A DNA stretch of 64,000 bases from Pedobacter sp. PAMC26386. Its GTDB lineage: Bacteria; Bacteroidota; Bacteroidia; Sphingobacteriales; Sphingobacteriaceae. The notes beneath the pieces are model-generated. The model did not search any database. It was not told where the DNA came from and saw only the letters and a list, made by a program, of their open reading frames with translations. Position numbers and translations under genes: made by a program. The stretch's first letter is position 1. Each line of letters opens with the position of its first letter. Location: positions 1,612,001 through 1,676,000 of the forward strand of contig CP060294.1 of NCBI GenBank assembly GCA_014302835.1, read 5' to 3'. Positions 33,833 through 43,961 of the stretch are shown piece after piece.

Positions 33833-34855
33833 TTACGGATTCATAATTTTGATTAGATCTTTAGTAACCTTGAAATTAGGTTTAACAATGTTATTGTCAT
33901 GCGGCGAAGCTAATGGTGCATCTCTGTCTATTGCATAAGAAAGTACTCCACCTTTTTTACCAGTGACAGGCTCCCATCTCGCATAATCGTAAGCACGCCC
34001 TTTTCCATTCTGAGGATAAATCACATCATCCCAATAGTTGCTTGGATAGCCATTTTCTTCATAGAATGAAAATCCAATTACAAATTGTTTAGAGTTGATG
34101 TAGGGAGCGAAAGTAGCCCAGGTACTTTGCATTCCATTTGTTCCGCGGCCATATGCTTGTAGAAACAGATAGTCGATATAAGTGTTAACCTGTCTGAAAA
34201 GATTGTTTGTACCACTTTGATTGGTATCAAAAATCAACAGTTTGCCAGTTCCCGATTTAGGGCCAAAGTATTTGCTAAGTGATTTAGTCATACCCGTTTG
34301 CGTCGCTAATTTAGCTCCGGTTGGGTTGTATTCCACATCAAAGTCAATACCATCATATCCCATATCAGCATATTGATTAGAAGTTGCCAGCGCCCATGCA
34401 TCATAACCAGCAGCATTATCAGTATAATGATTGCTATAAGAAGTATCTGCTACATTTGGAAAACCTTGCGTATTTACAATTTTAGTTCCTTTGGCATGTA
34501 ATGCAGGAATATAAGTGTTCTTTAAAGTTGTCCAGTATGAAGAGCTTGCAGGTGTATAGTTTGAAAAATTACACACGATATCTAAACTGTCAGGTACTTC
34601 AGTCATAATTGGATCATTCGCATTTCCAGATACCGTTCTGTCACGCCAGGTTCTGTAGTATCCAACTGCTAATTCATGTGAAGTGGCTTTGTAAGCGACA
34701 AGACTCGCATTTGAAGCATTAGTTCCGGTCTTACCAGGTGTTGATCCACCTGCATCAATTTTTTCAAGATCCTTTTTACAGGAAGTCTGAAGGATTACAA
34801 AAAGGCCTGCAACAGCAAACGCGATTAGTTTTTTCGGGTTGATTTGTTTTCTCAT
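33833..34855 (-). CDS. GH18 lipoprotein (endo-beta-N-acetylglucosaminidase-like)
   Basis: The 340-residue protein has a lipoprotein signal (VILQTSCKK, Cys about residue 26) and a GH18 TIM barrel. The catalytic DxxDxDxE motif is YDGIDFDVEYNP near residue 170, whose Glu is the acid/base. GH18 enzymes cut beta-1,4 bonds next to GlcNAc in chitin or in the chitobiose core of N-glycans. The sequence type and pairing with SusC/SusD suggest an EndoF/EndoS-like N-glycanase at the cell surface, which is inference. It is a tandem paralogue of the next gene and the last of the operon. Confidence 0.85.
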   Translation of the reverse strand: MRKQINPKKLIAFAVAGLFVILQTSCKKDLEKIDAGGSTPGKTGTNASNASLVAYKATSHELAVGYYRTWRDRTVSGNANDPIMTEVPDSLDIVCNFSNYTPASSSYWTTLKNTYIPALHAKGTKIVNTQGFPNVADTSYSNHYTDNAAGYDAWALATSNQYADMGYDGIDFDVEYNPTGAKLATQTGMTKSLSKYFGPKSGTGKLLIFDTNQSGTNNLFRQVNTYIDYLFLQAYGRGTNGMQSTWATFAPYINSKQFVIGFSFYEENGYPSNYWDDVIYPQNGKGRAYDYARWEPVTGKKGGVLSYAIDRDAPLASPHDNNIVKPNFKVTKDLIKIMNP

Positions 34856-34874
34856 GATTTTTGTTGTTATTATT

Positions 34875-35879
34875 TTAAGGATTCATCATTTTAATAGCAT
34901 GACGTGTGTAAATATTGTGTACACCATTTGTAATCTGATAATATTCATTATCCATACCATAGGACCCCACCCCGCCTTTTGTACCTTGGGTAGGTTGCCA
35001 TGCAGCATATTGGTAAATTTGTACAGGAGTATAATTGTAATTTGGGTTTTGGCCATCGCCAGAACCGTCTTCAAAATCAACAATTGGTATAAATTGTTTT
35101 GGTAAGATGTAGGGCGCGTAACTATTGAATGTTCCGGTAAGAGAGCTGGTCTGACGCCAGTAAGCTTGCTGAAACAGGTAGTCAATTTTAGTATATATTT
35201 TTTTGAAAAGATTGTTTGTTCCGCTTTGGTTCGTATCGAAAATCAACAATTTTCCGGTAGTGGACTTAGGGCCAAAATAAGCACTTAAGGCATTAATTAA
35301 TCCCTCATCAGCAGTTAAGACAGCTCCTGTAGGATTGCTTTCTACATCCAGATCAATTCCATCATAACCCATTGTATTATAAGAATTGTACGTTGCTAAT
35401 GCCCATGCGGCATAGCCACTACTGTTGTTCGCATAATGATTTGTATAAGCAGTGTCCGTTACTTTTGGTAGTGAAGTTGCATTAACAATCTTTGTTCCCC
35501 TGGCATGTAGAGCAGGAATATAAGTATTCTTTAGAGCAGCCCAATAAGGATGACCAGAAGGCGTGTAATCAGTGAAATTGCTAATAATATCGACGCTATC
35601 CGGCATATCCGTCATTGCAGGGCCATTTGCATCTCCCGAAACGAGTTTGTCACCCCATGTTCTGTAATAACCAACCATCAACTGATGATTGGTTTTCTTA
35701 TAAGCGATCAGGTCAGCATTTGAGGCTACACTGTTGGTGTTCTTTACGATAGCTGACGATTTACTCTCTCTTGTAATTGTCTGATTGTTAACCTCCTTTT
35801 TGCAGGAGGTCTGCAAGAGTAAAACTACACCTGCGGTTAAACCGACGGCAAGACTCCCTAGTTTAATTTGTTTTTTCAT
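34875..35879 (-). CDS. GH18 lipoprotein, tandem paralogue
   Basis: With the ATG at 35879 (MKKQIKLGSLAVGL) the protein has 334 residues; the upstream ATG at 35897 adds a short atypical leader. It has a lipoprotein signal (LLLQTSCKK) and the GH18 motif YDGIDLDVESNP. Large stretches are near-identical to the downstream GH18 gene (for example GKLLIFDTNQSGTNNLF in both), so this is a recent-to-middle-aged duplication. Different loop residues may give different glycan preferences. Confidence 0.85.
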   Translation of the reverse strand: MKKQIKLGSLAVGLTAGVVLLLQTSCKKEVNNQTITRESKSSAIVKNTNSVASNADLIAYKKTNHQLMVGYYRTWGDKLVSGDANGPAMTDMPDSVDIISNFTDYTPSGHPYWAALKNTYIPALHARGTKIVNATSLPKVTDTAYTNHYANNSSGYAAWALATYNSYNTMGYDGIDLDVESNPTGAVLTADEGLINALSAYFGPKSTTGKLLIFDTNQSGTNNLFKKIYTKIDYLFQQAYWRQTSSLTGTFNSYAPYILPKQFIPIVDFEDGSGDGQNPNYNYTPVQIYQYAAWQPTQGTKGGVGSYGMDNEYYQITNGVHNIYTRHAIKMMNP

Positions 35880-35924
35880 GTTCTTCAATTTTGGCATATA
35901 AATGGTTGATTAAATTTTCTGAGT

Positions 35925-37550
35925 TTATTTTTTATCCCACCAAAGCCGTGTACCTCCGTTATCTGTCCCTCCGAGTAATGCGACTGCTTTATTTACCTGG
36001 GCAGCATTATTCTGGTATTCAGACTCAGGGAAAGGTAATCTGCGTACTTGTTTCTTAGTATCAATAGTTCCACTGCTATAGTTGACCACAACTGGGAAAA
36101 TTTTAGGATAACCGGTACGTCTGAATTCTGACCAGGCTTCCTGCCCATCCGGATATACCGCAATCCATTTCTGAGTAATAATTCTTTCCAGACTGGTTTC
36201 GAAGCTATCTCCATCATTCCATTTGATCGTAATGGTACTTAAGTCAGCAGAACCCGCCGGTACATTATTGTTGTTTTCTTTAGGGTCTGTATAAGGTACA
36301 GCCATGCTCGTGGCATCTGCCAGATAGGTATCAGCACCGGTTACACCGCGCTGGTCAAATGAAAGACGCACGCCCTTCGCGTATAAATCCTGTACTGATC
36401 CTTTCATATTCCAGCCGCGTAAAGCACCCTCCGCACGTAAAAAGGATATTTCGGCACTGGTCATCAGCTGAACAGGTGTATTATCCTGAATATTCAATTT
36501 TGAAAAACCAATCCTGTCATCTCTTGAGATGATATTTATTCCATTTCTGATCCCTTTAAAAGTACCCGGATAATCATTTGCGGCTAAAAAATAAGTTGGT
36601 AAACGTGGGTCTTTGTATCCGTTAAGGAATGATTCCATGTTTGCCCCCATCCGGATATCACCATAACTGCCCGTAATTGTTGACAATGGATTGTAAATGA
36701 TGGCCCCCTGACTTGATTTTAGTAAGGCATTATCAGTATTGCTTTCAAATACACCATACGAATTGATTAAAGCCTCCTCAGCTTTTTGTTTAGCCAGTGC
36801 AGGATCTGCATAGACGATCCGCATAGCAAGACGTAGTTTTAAAGAGTTAGCAAATTTTATCCATTTACTATAATCACCATCATAGATAAAATCATACTTC
36901 TGGAACGGTTTAGCAGCAGGATTTTTAACGAGGTATTGTGTCAGGTTCAGGATTGCCGAATCCAGTTCCTTAAAGAATTGCTTATAAACCACATCCTGTG
37001 CATCATAAGGTACAGTGAAACCGCCGGCCCCTATGTTTGTATATGGAATGGGCCCATAAATATCTGTAACCCGGTGCAAGCCTTCTACTTTCAAGATATT
37101 TGCAACTGCGTAGAAATCAGGATTTGATACACTGGCTCTCCGTTTTATTTGTATCCAGGGAGCGATAATATTGTTATAAGCCGTATTGAATGCGACATTG
37201 TTCCATCCCGGAATAAAAGCATAATTTGAATTATTCCTACCAGCATTAAATGTACTCGGTGTACCCATGTAGCCAGAATACAAGTCGGCATTAAGATTTT
37301 GCTGTACCTGGTAACCTGATGCGTCCCCAGGGCTGCCGATGATAAAAATATTTCTTTGCATCTGCGGTAAAAAGGCTCCTATTCCTACGTAATCCAGCTT
37401 TAGAAGAGAATCTGTAGCCAGGTTTGGATTCGTGTTATAGTTATCAAAATTCTTTTTGCAGGAGGTCAAAAACAAACCAGAAGATAAAAGCAAGAGTGCA
37501 AGAAATAGCTGCCTAAGCGTACCATTTTGCCTGTATATTGTTTGTGTCAT
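35925..37550 (-). CDS. SusD/RagB-family glycan-binding lipoprotein
   Basis: Starting at the ATG at 37550 (the longer frame to 37676 would overlap the SusC gene), the protein has 541 residues. It has a lipoprotein signal (LFLTSCKKNFD), the N-terminal helical TPR-like part and the SusD-type FRRTGYPKIFP segment near the C-terminus. SusD-like proteins form the lid on SusC-like transporters and capture glycans. It lies 19 bases after SusC and upstream of two GH18 lipoproteins in one operon. Confidence 0.9.
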   Translation of the reverse strand: MTQTIYRQNGTLRQLFLALLLLSSGLFLTSCKKNFDNYNTNPNLATDSLLKLDYVGIGAFLPQMQRNIFIIGSPGDASGYQVQQNLNADLYSGYMGTPSTFNAGRNNSNYAFIPGWNNVAFNTAYNNIIAPWIQIKRRASVSNPDFYAVANILKVEGLHRVTDIYGPIPYTNIGAGGFTVPYDAQDVVYKQFFKELDSAILNLTQYLVKNPAAKPFQKYDFIYDGDYSKWIKFANSLKLRLAMRIVYADPALAKQKAEEALINSYGVFESNTDNALLKSSQGAIIYNPLSTITGSYGDIRMGANMESFLNGYKDPRLPTYFLAANDYPGTFKGIRNGINIISRDDRIGFSKLNIQDNTPVQLMTSAEISFLRAEGALRGWNMKGSVQDLYAKGVRLSFDQRGVTGADTYLADATSMAVPYTDPKENNNNVPAGSADLSTITIKWNDGDSFETSLERIITQKWIAVYPDGQEAWSEFRRTGYPKIFPVVVNYSSGTIDTKKQVRRLPFPESEYQNNAAQVNKAVALLGGTDNGGTRLWWDKK

Positions 37551-37569
37551 CGTTTTTGTAATCAAATAT

Positions 37570-40500
37570 TTATAATGAAACCTTAATATTAAATCCAACA
37601 TTTCGCAGACTCGGTGGATTAAAGTAATCGAAACCTTGATAATAGGAACCCGTTGAAGCCACCGACTCAGGATCAAAAGGAGCTTTGTTATAGATCATCC
37701 AAAGATTTCGTGCAATAACACCAATACTGATACTCTGTATTTTATTATTAAAAACTTTTCCCGGAATGGTATAACCCAGTGACAATTCTCCCAACCTTAC
37801 ATTTGTAGCACTGTAAGTGTACAAACCTAAAGCACCGGTTGAACCTCCGCCAGCACTCGCTACAGCTCCGTAATAATCTTTTGCCGGAACTCTTTTTCCA
37901 TTAACTAATACACCTCCCTCATCACGCGCGGACGCTGTCGCCGGAGAAATTCCATAAGCATCCATTAAGGATTGGGTGCCAGAAATCACGATACCGCCTA
38001 CCCTTGCATTGATTAAAAAGCCCAAACTGAAGTTTTTATAGGAGATGGTATTGTTATAACCCATGTTATAGTTTGGATTTGATGATCCTGCTTTTCTAAA
38101 CTTAGGGTCAATTCTCGGTAATCCTTTATCATCTGTAATCAGATTCCCTTGAGCATCTTTCAATAATCCCTGTACATAGATGTCACCCGTGGTGCCTCCT
38201 TTAGCAATTTTCATTGCATAAGCACCTGTACCTGCTACCTGTATCGTATCTTGACTATACAACAGGCCAGTAAAAGGATCCTTATAAGGATCAAGTAGTT
38301 TCACCGCTTTATTTCTGTTTAGAGAGAAAGTAACACTGGGATTCCATGTTACATTGCCAATTTTACCATTGTAACCCAAGGTAGCTTCAATACCTTGATT
38401 TTGGATTTTACCAGCATTAATATAGTAAGAACTGAAACCAACGGCCGGAGGAACAGAAACTGTAAATATTTGATTGCTGGTATTTGCCCGATAATAAGTA
38501 GCATTAAATGTGATGCTGTTTTTCAGGAACTTAATATCCAGACCAGTCTCAAAGGATGCTGTCCTTTCAGGTTTTAATCCAACAAAAGGTTGTGAGGTGA
38601 TTGCAGTAGGATAACCACCTACTATAGAATAACCAGGATTTGGAAGATATGCTGCAGGAGGATTACCAACCTCACTATAGGAAGCCCTTAGTTTTAAGAA
38701 TGAAATGGCTACCGGTAATTTAACTATATCACTGACGATAGCTGACAAACCCACTGATGGGTAAAATATCGATTTGCTATTTGTGCCAGCTAAAAATGAG
38801 CTCCAATCGTTACGGCCCGAAACGTCTAAAAATAACTTCTGTTTGTAGCCCGCTTGTCCGGTGAAAAATATGGATTGGGTTTGATCATGTGTTTGAATGG
38901 TCTGTGAGGCTCCAATCTTATTCTGACTGATATTGGATAATGAAAAGAAATTAGGCACTGTAAATAACGCCCCGCCTGCACTGAGTGCACTTGATTTATT
39001 ATCTTGTAAACTTGCGCCCCCAATAGCAGTAATACTAAAATCGGATATTTCCTTTTTAAACGTTAATAAAATATCTGAATACAATTGTTTTGGGTTCGAA
39101 GTCCCAGTATTGTAGGAGCCATTCAGACCGCCGGTAAGAAATGAAGACGTTGAAGCGTAGAACTTAGAATCAAACTTATCATTTGAATTATCGTATTTCA
39201 CTCTGGCAGCCAGGTTTAAATCTTTACTGAATTCATAAGTTGCAGCTACAGATCCAAGAAAACGTTCTCTTTTATTGACCGTGATTTGTCTGTTAATTAT
39301 CCAGTAAGGATTTTGAGCCTGCATCCCAAGATCATCGTATGGCCAATATTGCGTATTGAAATTGCGATTGATATCATATCGTTCAAAATTCTTGATGTCA
39401 TTTATATTACCAGAAGTTGGAAAAAGATATAAAGGCAAAAGCGGATTCCCGTACTGTCCCTGACCGGGGATGTTCTGCTGCTGCTGAATGAGGTACATTG
39501 CACTGATATCAAGCTTCAATTTATCGTCCAGCAATGAACTGGTACTTCTTGCAGTCAAATTATACTTCGAGAGTTTATTATTCGGAATAATCCCTTTAGC
39601 ATTTACTGAGGCGGCCGAAAAGTAAGTCTGATTTTTAGTATTTCCAGTACTTACACTGACTGAATTTGAGAAATTTGTGCCTGTTTGGAAAAAATCACGG
39701 ATACTATAAGCCGATGGTTGATCTAAACGATTGCCCCAGCTGGCAAATGCATTATTAGCCGCTGTACCATAAGTGTCCTGACGTTTTGGCAAGACAAATG
39801 GGTTTGAAAAGGTTGTGGTTGAAGTAACGTTGATCCTTGTTTTCTCTGCTGACCCTTTTTTGGTAGTGACCTGTATTGCTCCATTGGCTGCCTGATAACC
39901 ATATAGCGCGGCAGCTGCTGGCCCTGATAGGATGGAGATGCTTTCAATATCTTCAGGATTAATGTTTGAAATACCATCACCACCATCACTTCCACCAAAT
40001 AAAATACCTGGCTGGCTAGTTTGAAGATTTGGTAATGGGATGCCATCTACTACATACAAGGCATTGTTATTCTGAGTAATCGATTTCACGCCACGCAGTA
40101 CCACTCTTGTAGAACCTGCAAGCCCCGAAGAACTTGCATTGATAGTTGCTCCAGCCACCTTTCCGTTTAAGCTATTTACAAAACTAGGATCTTTTACGGT
40201 GGTTACATCACTTCCTTTTAAGGTTTGCACATTATAAGTAAGTGATTTATCTGTTCTCTTAATTCCTAGTGCTGTAACCACTACTTCATTAAGGCCTTCT
40301 GATTGTTGTTTTAGCGTTACATTCAATAAAGACGTTTTATTGATATTAACTTCCAGGTTTTCGAATCCAATAAAGCTATATACTAATATTCCATTTCCAT
40401 CCGGCAAACTTAAACGATAACTACCATCAGCACTGGTAACTGTACCAGTTTTTGTTCCTTTTAACTTAATGTTTACTCCAGGTAAAGGCAAGCCCTCCAG

Positions 40501-40917
40501 ATCTTTGACATGACCTGTAATTATAAATTGCTGAAAAGAATTCAGATTACCTATAAGAGGATTCTCTTTTTTTCCAATAACAATAGTTTTACCTGTGACA
40601 GTGTAAGTCAACGGTAAATCCTTTAAACAGAGTTGAAGTACCTCTTCTAAACTTTTATCTTTAACATTGATATCCATATTGCGGCTATACTTTAAGAGCC
40701 TGTTTTCGTAAAAGAAGTTGTAGCCGCTTTGTTTTTTTATCTTCTTCAAGATTTTTACGAGTGATACATTTTTTTCTGACAGCGTGACTTTCTGCGCATA
40801 ACCAGAAGCACGGACCTGAAAAACGAAAGCAATTATTAAGAATGCAGTTAACTTCATAATGAGAAAACCTTTTTGGAATAAAAACACATGATGCTTACCA
40901 TGCAAATAAAATTTCAT
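37570..40917 (-). CDS. SusC-type TonB-dependent transporter with STN domain
   Basis: At 1,115 residues this is the longest gene. It has a signal sequence (a second ATG at 40857, MKLTAFLIIAF, is an alternative start), an STN signalling domain (about 60-110, KIKKQSGYNFFYENRLLKYS), a carboxypeptidase-regulatory-like domain (about 130-205), a plug (GIKRTDKSLTYNVQTLKG onward) and the barrel. The STN domain is the part that contacts a FecR anti-sigma protein, which is encoded just upstream. It would import oligosaccharides with SusD and also signal their presence. Confidence 0.92.
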   Translation of the reverse strand: MKFYLHGKHHVFLFQKGFLIMKLTAFLIIAFVFQVRASGYAQKVTLSEKNVSLVKILKKIKKQSGYNFFYENRLLKYSRNMDINVKDKSLEEVLQLCLKDLPLTYTVTGKTIVIGKKENPLIGNLNSFQQFIITGHVKDLEGLPLPGVNIKLKGTKTGTVTSADGSYRLSLPDGNGILVYSFIGFENLEVNINKTSLLNVTLKQQSEGLNEVVVTALGIKRTDKSLTYNVQTLKGSDVTTVKDPSFVNSLNGKVAGATINASSSGLAGSTRVVLRGVKSITQNNNALYVVDGIPLPNLQTSQPGILFGGSDGGDGISNINPEDIESISILSGPAAAALYGYQAANGAIQVTTKKGSAEKTRINVTSTTTFSNPFVLPKRQDTYGTAANNAFASWGNRLDQPSAYSIRDFFQTGTNFSNSVSVSTGNTKNQTYFSAASVNAKGIIPNNKLSKYNLTARSTSSLLDDKLKLDISAMYLIQQQQNIPGQGQYGNPLLPLYLFPTSGNINDIKNFERYDINRNFNTQYWPYDDLGMQAQNPYWIINRQITVNKRERFLGSVAATYEFSKDLNLAARVKYDNSNDKFDSKFYASTSSFLTGGLNGSYNTGTSNPKQLYSDILLTFKKEISDFSITAIGGASLQDNKSSALSAGGALFTVPNFFSLSNISQNKIGASQTIQTHDQTQSIFFTGQAGYKQKLFLDVSGRNDWSSFLAGTNSKSIFYPSVGLSAIVSDIVKLPVAISFLKLRASYSEVGNPPAAYLPNPGYSIVGGYPTAITSQPFVGLKPERTASFETGLDIKFLKNSITFNATYYRANTSNQIFTVSVPPAVGFSSYYINAGKIQNQGIEATLGYNGKIGNVTWNPSVTFSLNRNKAVKLLDPYKDPFTGLLYSQDTIQVAGTGAYAMKIAKGGTTGDIYVQGLLKDAQGNLITDDKGLPRIDPKFRKAGSSNPNYNMGYNNTISYKNFSLGFLINARVGGIVISGTQSLMDAYGISPATASARDEGGVLVNGKRVPAKDYYGAVASAGGGSTGALGLYTYSATNVRLGELSLGYTIPGKVFNNKIQSISIGVIARNLWMIYNKAPFDPESVASTGSYYQGFDYFNPPSLRNVGFNIKVSL

Positions 40918-41004
40918 AATTTGGACTGGTTTTTAGTTGATAATTAGACAGACTTATTACATTTTTTGAATGATTAGCACTAAAACCTGCTGCGTTAGCA
41001 GCCG

Positions 41005-41034
41005 ATGCCGGTTGTGTTAGAGCACTTCCGGCAT
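41005..41034 (-). terminator. Hairpin between FecR and SusC genes
   Basis: ATGCCGG (41005-41011) pairs with CCGGCAT (41028-41034), and a second stem GCTGC/GCAGC lies next to it at 40989-41002. The region is 244 bases without a gene. It could terminate the sigma/FecR transcript so that SusC has its own, sigma-dependent promoter. No T-run follows on the - strand. Confidence 0.4.
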
Positions 41035-41161
41035 TTTTAAATTCTAGGCTATCTGAAGGATTACAATAGGAGATTTCTATTCATAATTTAGCCGGTTAGT
41101 TCATAATTGGTTAGTTGTTTTGTTCTCAAGCCATTTTTTCAGGTAGCTTTTCCTGACAAGG

Positions 41162-42322
41162 TCAAGGAGATACGATGAGCTTCTTCCCCTCTATTTTAAA
41201 GTTTATTTTACTGAGTTCAAGTATTTTTAATACCTCAGAAAGACGTGCATTTCTTGATATTTCACCAGTAAATAGTCTTTCTTCTGGTATGTTTCCATTA
41301 AAACTGACTTCGATGTCGTACCACCTGGCAATCTGACGCATTACACTTTTAATATTCGCCTCATTAAAAGTAGTTTCTCCATTTTTCCAGGCAACGATAT
41401 CGTCTACATCTACAGTAGATTTAGAAAGATTTCCTTTACTCAGGATAGTCTGCTCATTCGGTTTAATTGTCATACCCGCTGAACCAGCCGTATTATTAAG
41501 GGAAACCTTGACACAGCCTTCTAGTAAAGTAGTTTTGACATCGTGTTCATCCTCATAAGCATTAATATTGAAATGTGTGCCCAGGACTTGAATAGTCTGG
41601 CTGCTGGATTTTACATAAAATGGTTTTTCCCGATTTTTAGCTACTTCAAAGTAAGCCTCTCCGGTTATACTAACATTCCGTTGTTTTCCAATAAAAGTTG
41701 TTGGATAAGTAATAGACGATGCCGCATTCAGCCATACATTTGTGCCATCAGGTAAAGTGAGTTTATATTGTCCGCCACGTGGTGTTGTCATCGTGTTGTA
41801 CAAAACTACACCGGGTTTTCCTTTAGTTTTATTATAAACCAGCTGTCCATTGGCAAGCTTTGTAACTGCTGAATTTCCTTGTTGAGTCAGCAACCCATTC
41901 TTAGCATTATCCAAAACAATTTGAGAGCCATCGCTGAGTTTTAAGATCGCTTTATTGCCTCCTGGCATGACATCATCTCCCCTCTGATTAACTGAAAGCT
42001 GGGGTGTGATGTCGGTTTTTTTAGTGAAAAAATAAATACCTGCAGATAAAGTGATGAAAATAGCAGCGGCTGAAGCCACGCGGTGCCAGATGAGCCGATG
42101 GACCGGTTTGATAGCTTTCATCTCTTGTTTAACCAAAACGGGCGGAAGTTTTGCCCATATCTCCTGACGGAGCCGTTCATAGTCTGGTTCCTCAAAGTTA
42201 ACAGAAGCTTGCTTTGACTGTTGATTATACCAATGTTCAACCCATAACTTTTCTTCTGGTGTACAAGTACCCTGTTTGTATCTTTCCAGGAGTTGCTCCG
42301 GCATTGAATCTAAGTTTTCCAT
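41162..42322 (-). CDS. FecR-family anti-sigma factor
   Basis: The 386-residue protein has a cytoplasmic N-terminal part (ERYKQGTCTPEEKLWVEHWY, the FecR-N motif), one membrane span (about 80-100, VASAAAIFITLSAGIYFF), a periplasmic FecR domain (about 175-270, MTTPRGGQYKLTLPDGTNVWLNAAS) and a C-terminal DUF4974-type domain. It holds the ECF sigma factor until the STN domain of the outer-membrane transporter signals. It follows the sigma gene by 72 bases and precedes SusC. Confidence 0.92.
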   Translation of the reverse strand: MENLDSMPEQLLERYKQGTCTPEEKLWVEHWYNQQSKQASVNFEEPDYERLRQEIWAKLPPVLVKQEMKAIKPVHRLIWHRVASAAAIFITLSAGIYFFTKKTDITPQLSVNQRGDDVMPGGNKAILKLSDGSQIVLDNAKNGLLTQQGNSAVTKLANGQLVYNKTKGKPGVVLYNTMTTPRGGQYKLTLPDGTNVWLNAASSITYPTTFIGKQRNVSITGEAYFEVAKNREKPFYVKSSSQTIQVLGTHFNINAYEDEHDVKTTLLEGCVKVSLNNTAGSAGMTIKPNEQTILSKGNLSKSTVDVDDIVAWKNGETTFNEANIKSVMRQIARWYDIEVSFNGNIPEERLFTGEISRNARLSEVLKILELSKINFKIEGKKLIVSP

Positions 42323-42394
42323 TATAGAGAATGTCGTCTTTTAGGGTTGATTTATAGGTATAACGACATGCCCTGGCACATGGAGTAGATAGAA

Positions 42395-42958
42395 TCAAAA
42401 GAAAGTTAAAAAAGTACCTAATTTGGTTTTTAGAATGTGGAGTGCATTGCTAACCTGCTTTTTAACCGTTTGATCAGAGATATTCAATTGCAAGGAAATC
42501 TCTTTATGTGTTTTGTATTCTTTACGACTTAGTTCAAAAACCAACCGCATTTTTGCGGGTAAACGTTGTACTTCATCTTCAATCTGCCCCGCAAGTTCAC
42601 GTTCTATAAACAATGCATCCGGTAATTGTGGTCTGTTGTCCATCGCGTCCATTAAAGAAGAAGTGTATTTGGCCTTTACTTTAGCATGTTTAATCAAATC
42701 CAGGATCTTGTTTCTTGTACACGCATATAAAAATGCAGCAAGCGGAGGTTTAATCGTACTTTCATTAACCCTTGTCCATAACATTGTAAACACTTCCTGT
42801 ACAACATCTTTTGCATCCTCCTCGTTTTGCAGCATTTTTCTGGCATGACGATACAATATCGGCCAGAACCGATCATAAATCACCTCGTAAGCACCCTTAT
42901 CCCCTGCTAAGAAAGACAGTAAAATATCATTGTCGTTTATACGCGAGTAATCCTTCAC
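42395..42958 (-). CDS. ECF RNA polymerase sigma factor (FecI/RpoE-like)
   Basis: The 187-residue sigma factor has region 2 (about 20-90, YDRFWPILYRHARKMLQNEEDAKDVVQEVFTMLW) and region 4 (about 130-180, LPAKMRLVFELSRKEYKTHKEISLQLNISDQTVKKQVSNAL). It lacks regions 1 and 3, as ECF types do. It is the first gene of the sigma/FecR/SusC/SusD/GH18 locus and most likely activates the transporter operon when released. Confidence 0.93.
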   Translation of the reverse strand: MKDYSRINDNDILLSFLAGDKGAYEVIYDRFWPILYRHARKMLQNEEDAKDVVQEVFTMLWTRVNESTIKPPLAAFLYACTRNKILDLIKHAKVKAKYTSSLMDAMDNRPQLPDALFIERELAGQIEDEVQRLPAKMRLVFELSRKEYKTHKEISLQLNISDQTVKKQVSNALHILKTKLGTFLTFF

Positions 42959-43199
42959 TTTTTGTTGTTTTATCGTAAGTATATTTGGTTATAGCAGGAC
43001 TAATATTAATTAAATATTTTCAAATAAATACTATTTTAAGTTCATTAAAACGTTAAAGCAAATTATTAGCTTCCGAATAAAAAAATAGTTTAACCATTCG
43101 TTTAATATTGAATTGAACTCAAGTGTAAAATATCTTGAATCTTTCTTTTACCTAAAAAGTGTGCTACTCACACTGAAATATATAGTGTATATTCATCCT

Positions 43200-43940
43200 A
43201 TGAAAAATTTGATTTTACTCCTGAATTTTATTTTAATGCCATTCTTACTATTGGCATCTGATCATCTTTCTGGTAAGCCTAGAATCCTCGTTTTTTCAAA
43301 AACAGCAGGTTTCAGACATAGTTCAATCCCCAACGGAAAAGCAGCTATTCTCAAATTGGGAAAAGAACATGGTTTTGAAGTGGATACCACAGAGAATGCA
43401 AGTTATTTTAATGAAGCTTCGTTAAAGAAATATGCTGCAGTAATCTTTCTACAAACTACAGGAAACATATTGAATAATGATCAGAAAGCTGCTTTCGAAA
43501 AATATATCAAGGCTGGCGGCGGATTTGCTGGTATACATGCTGCCACTGATACAGAATATGAATGGCCATGGTATGGTAAATTAGTTGGTGCTTATTTTGT
43601 AAGCCACCCAGCCCAGCAAGAAGCTACCTTAAATGTTGTAGAACGTTCACATATTTCGACTAAAAATTTACCAGCGGTATGGAAACGTAAAGATGAGTGG
43701 TACAATTTCAGAAATCTGGATTCAACGCTTAAAGTATTGATCACGATTGATGAAAAATCATATCAGGGTGGTATAAATGGAGCCATACACCCTATGGCCT
43801 GGTATCATGAATATGATGGAGGCCGTGCCTGGTATACTGAATTAGGGCATACTGAAGAATCGTACACAGATCAAAAATATCTGGGTCATTTGCTTGGGGG
43901 TATTCAATATGCAATTGGCGGTACTCGTAAAATTAATTAG
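43200..43940 (+). CDS. ThuA domain protein
   Basis: I use the ATG at 43200 (MKNLILLLNFILMPFLLLAS, a signal peptide); the 29-codon upstream extension is less plausible. The 246-residue product is a ThuA-like, GATase1-fold protein (ILVFSKTAGFRHSSIPNG, FAGIHAATDTEYEWPWYGKLVGAYF, AMAWYHEYDGGRAWYTELGHTEESY). Family members are linked to sugar metabolism such as trehalose utilisation, but no reaction can be assigned here. It stands alone. Confidence 0.87.
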   Translation: MKNLILLLNFILMPFLLLASDHLSGKPRILVFSKTAGFRHSSIPNGKAAILKLGKEHGFEVDTTENASYFNEASLKKYAAVIFLQTTGNILNNDQKAAFEKYIKAGGGFAGIHAATDTEYEWPWYGKLVGAYFVSHPAQQEATLNVVERSHISTKNLPAVWKRKDEWYNFRNLDSTLKVLITIDEKSYQGGINGAIHPMAWYHEYDGGRAWYTELGHTEESYTDQKYLGHLLGGIQYAIGGTRKIN

Positions 43941-43961
43941 TTTTACGGTTCAATTCATCAT

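Noticed and set aside
37551..37676. Longer SusD N-terminus starting at 37676
   Set aside because: It would overlap the SusC coding end by over 100 bases and lacks a lipoprotein-type start; the ATG at 37550 gives a normal signal.
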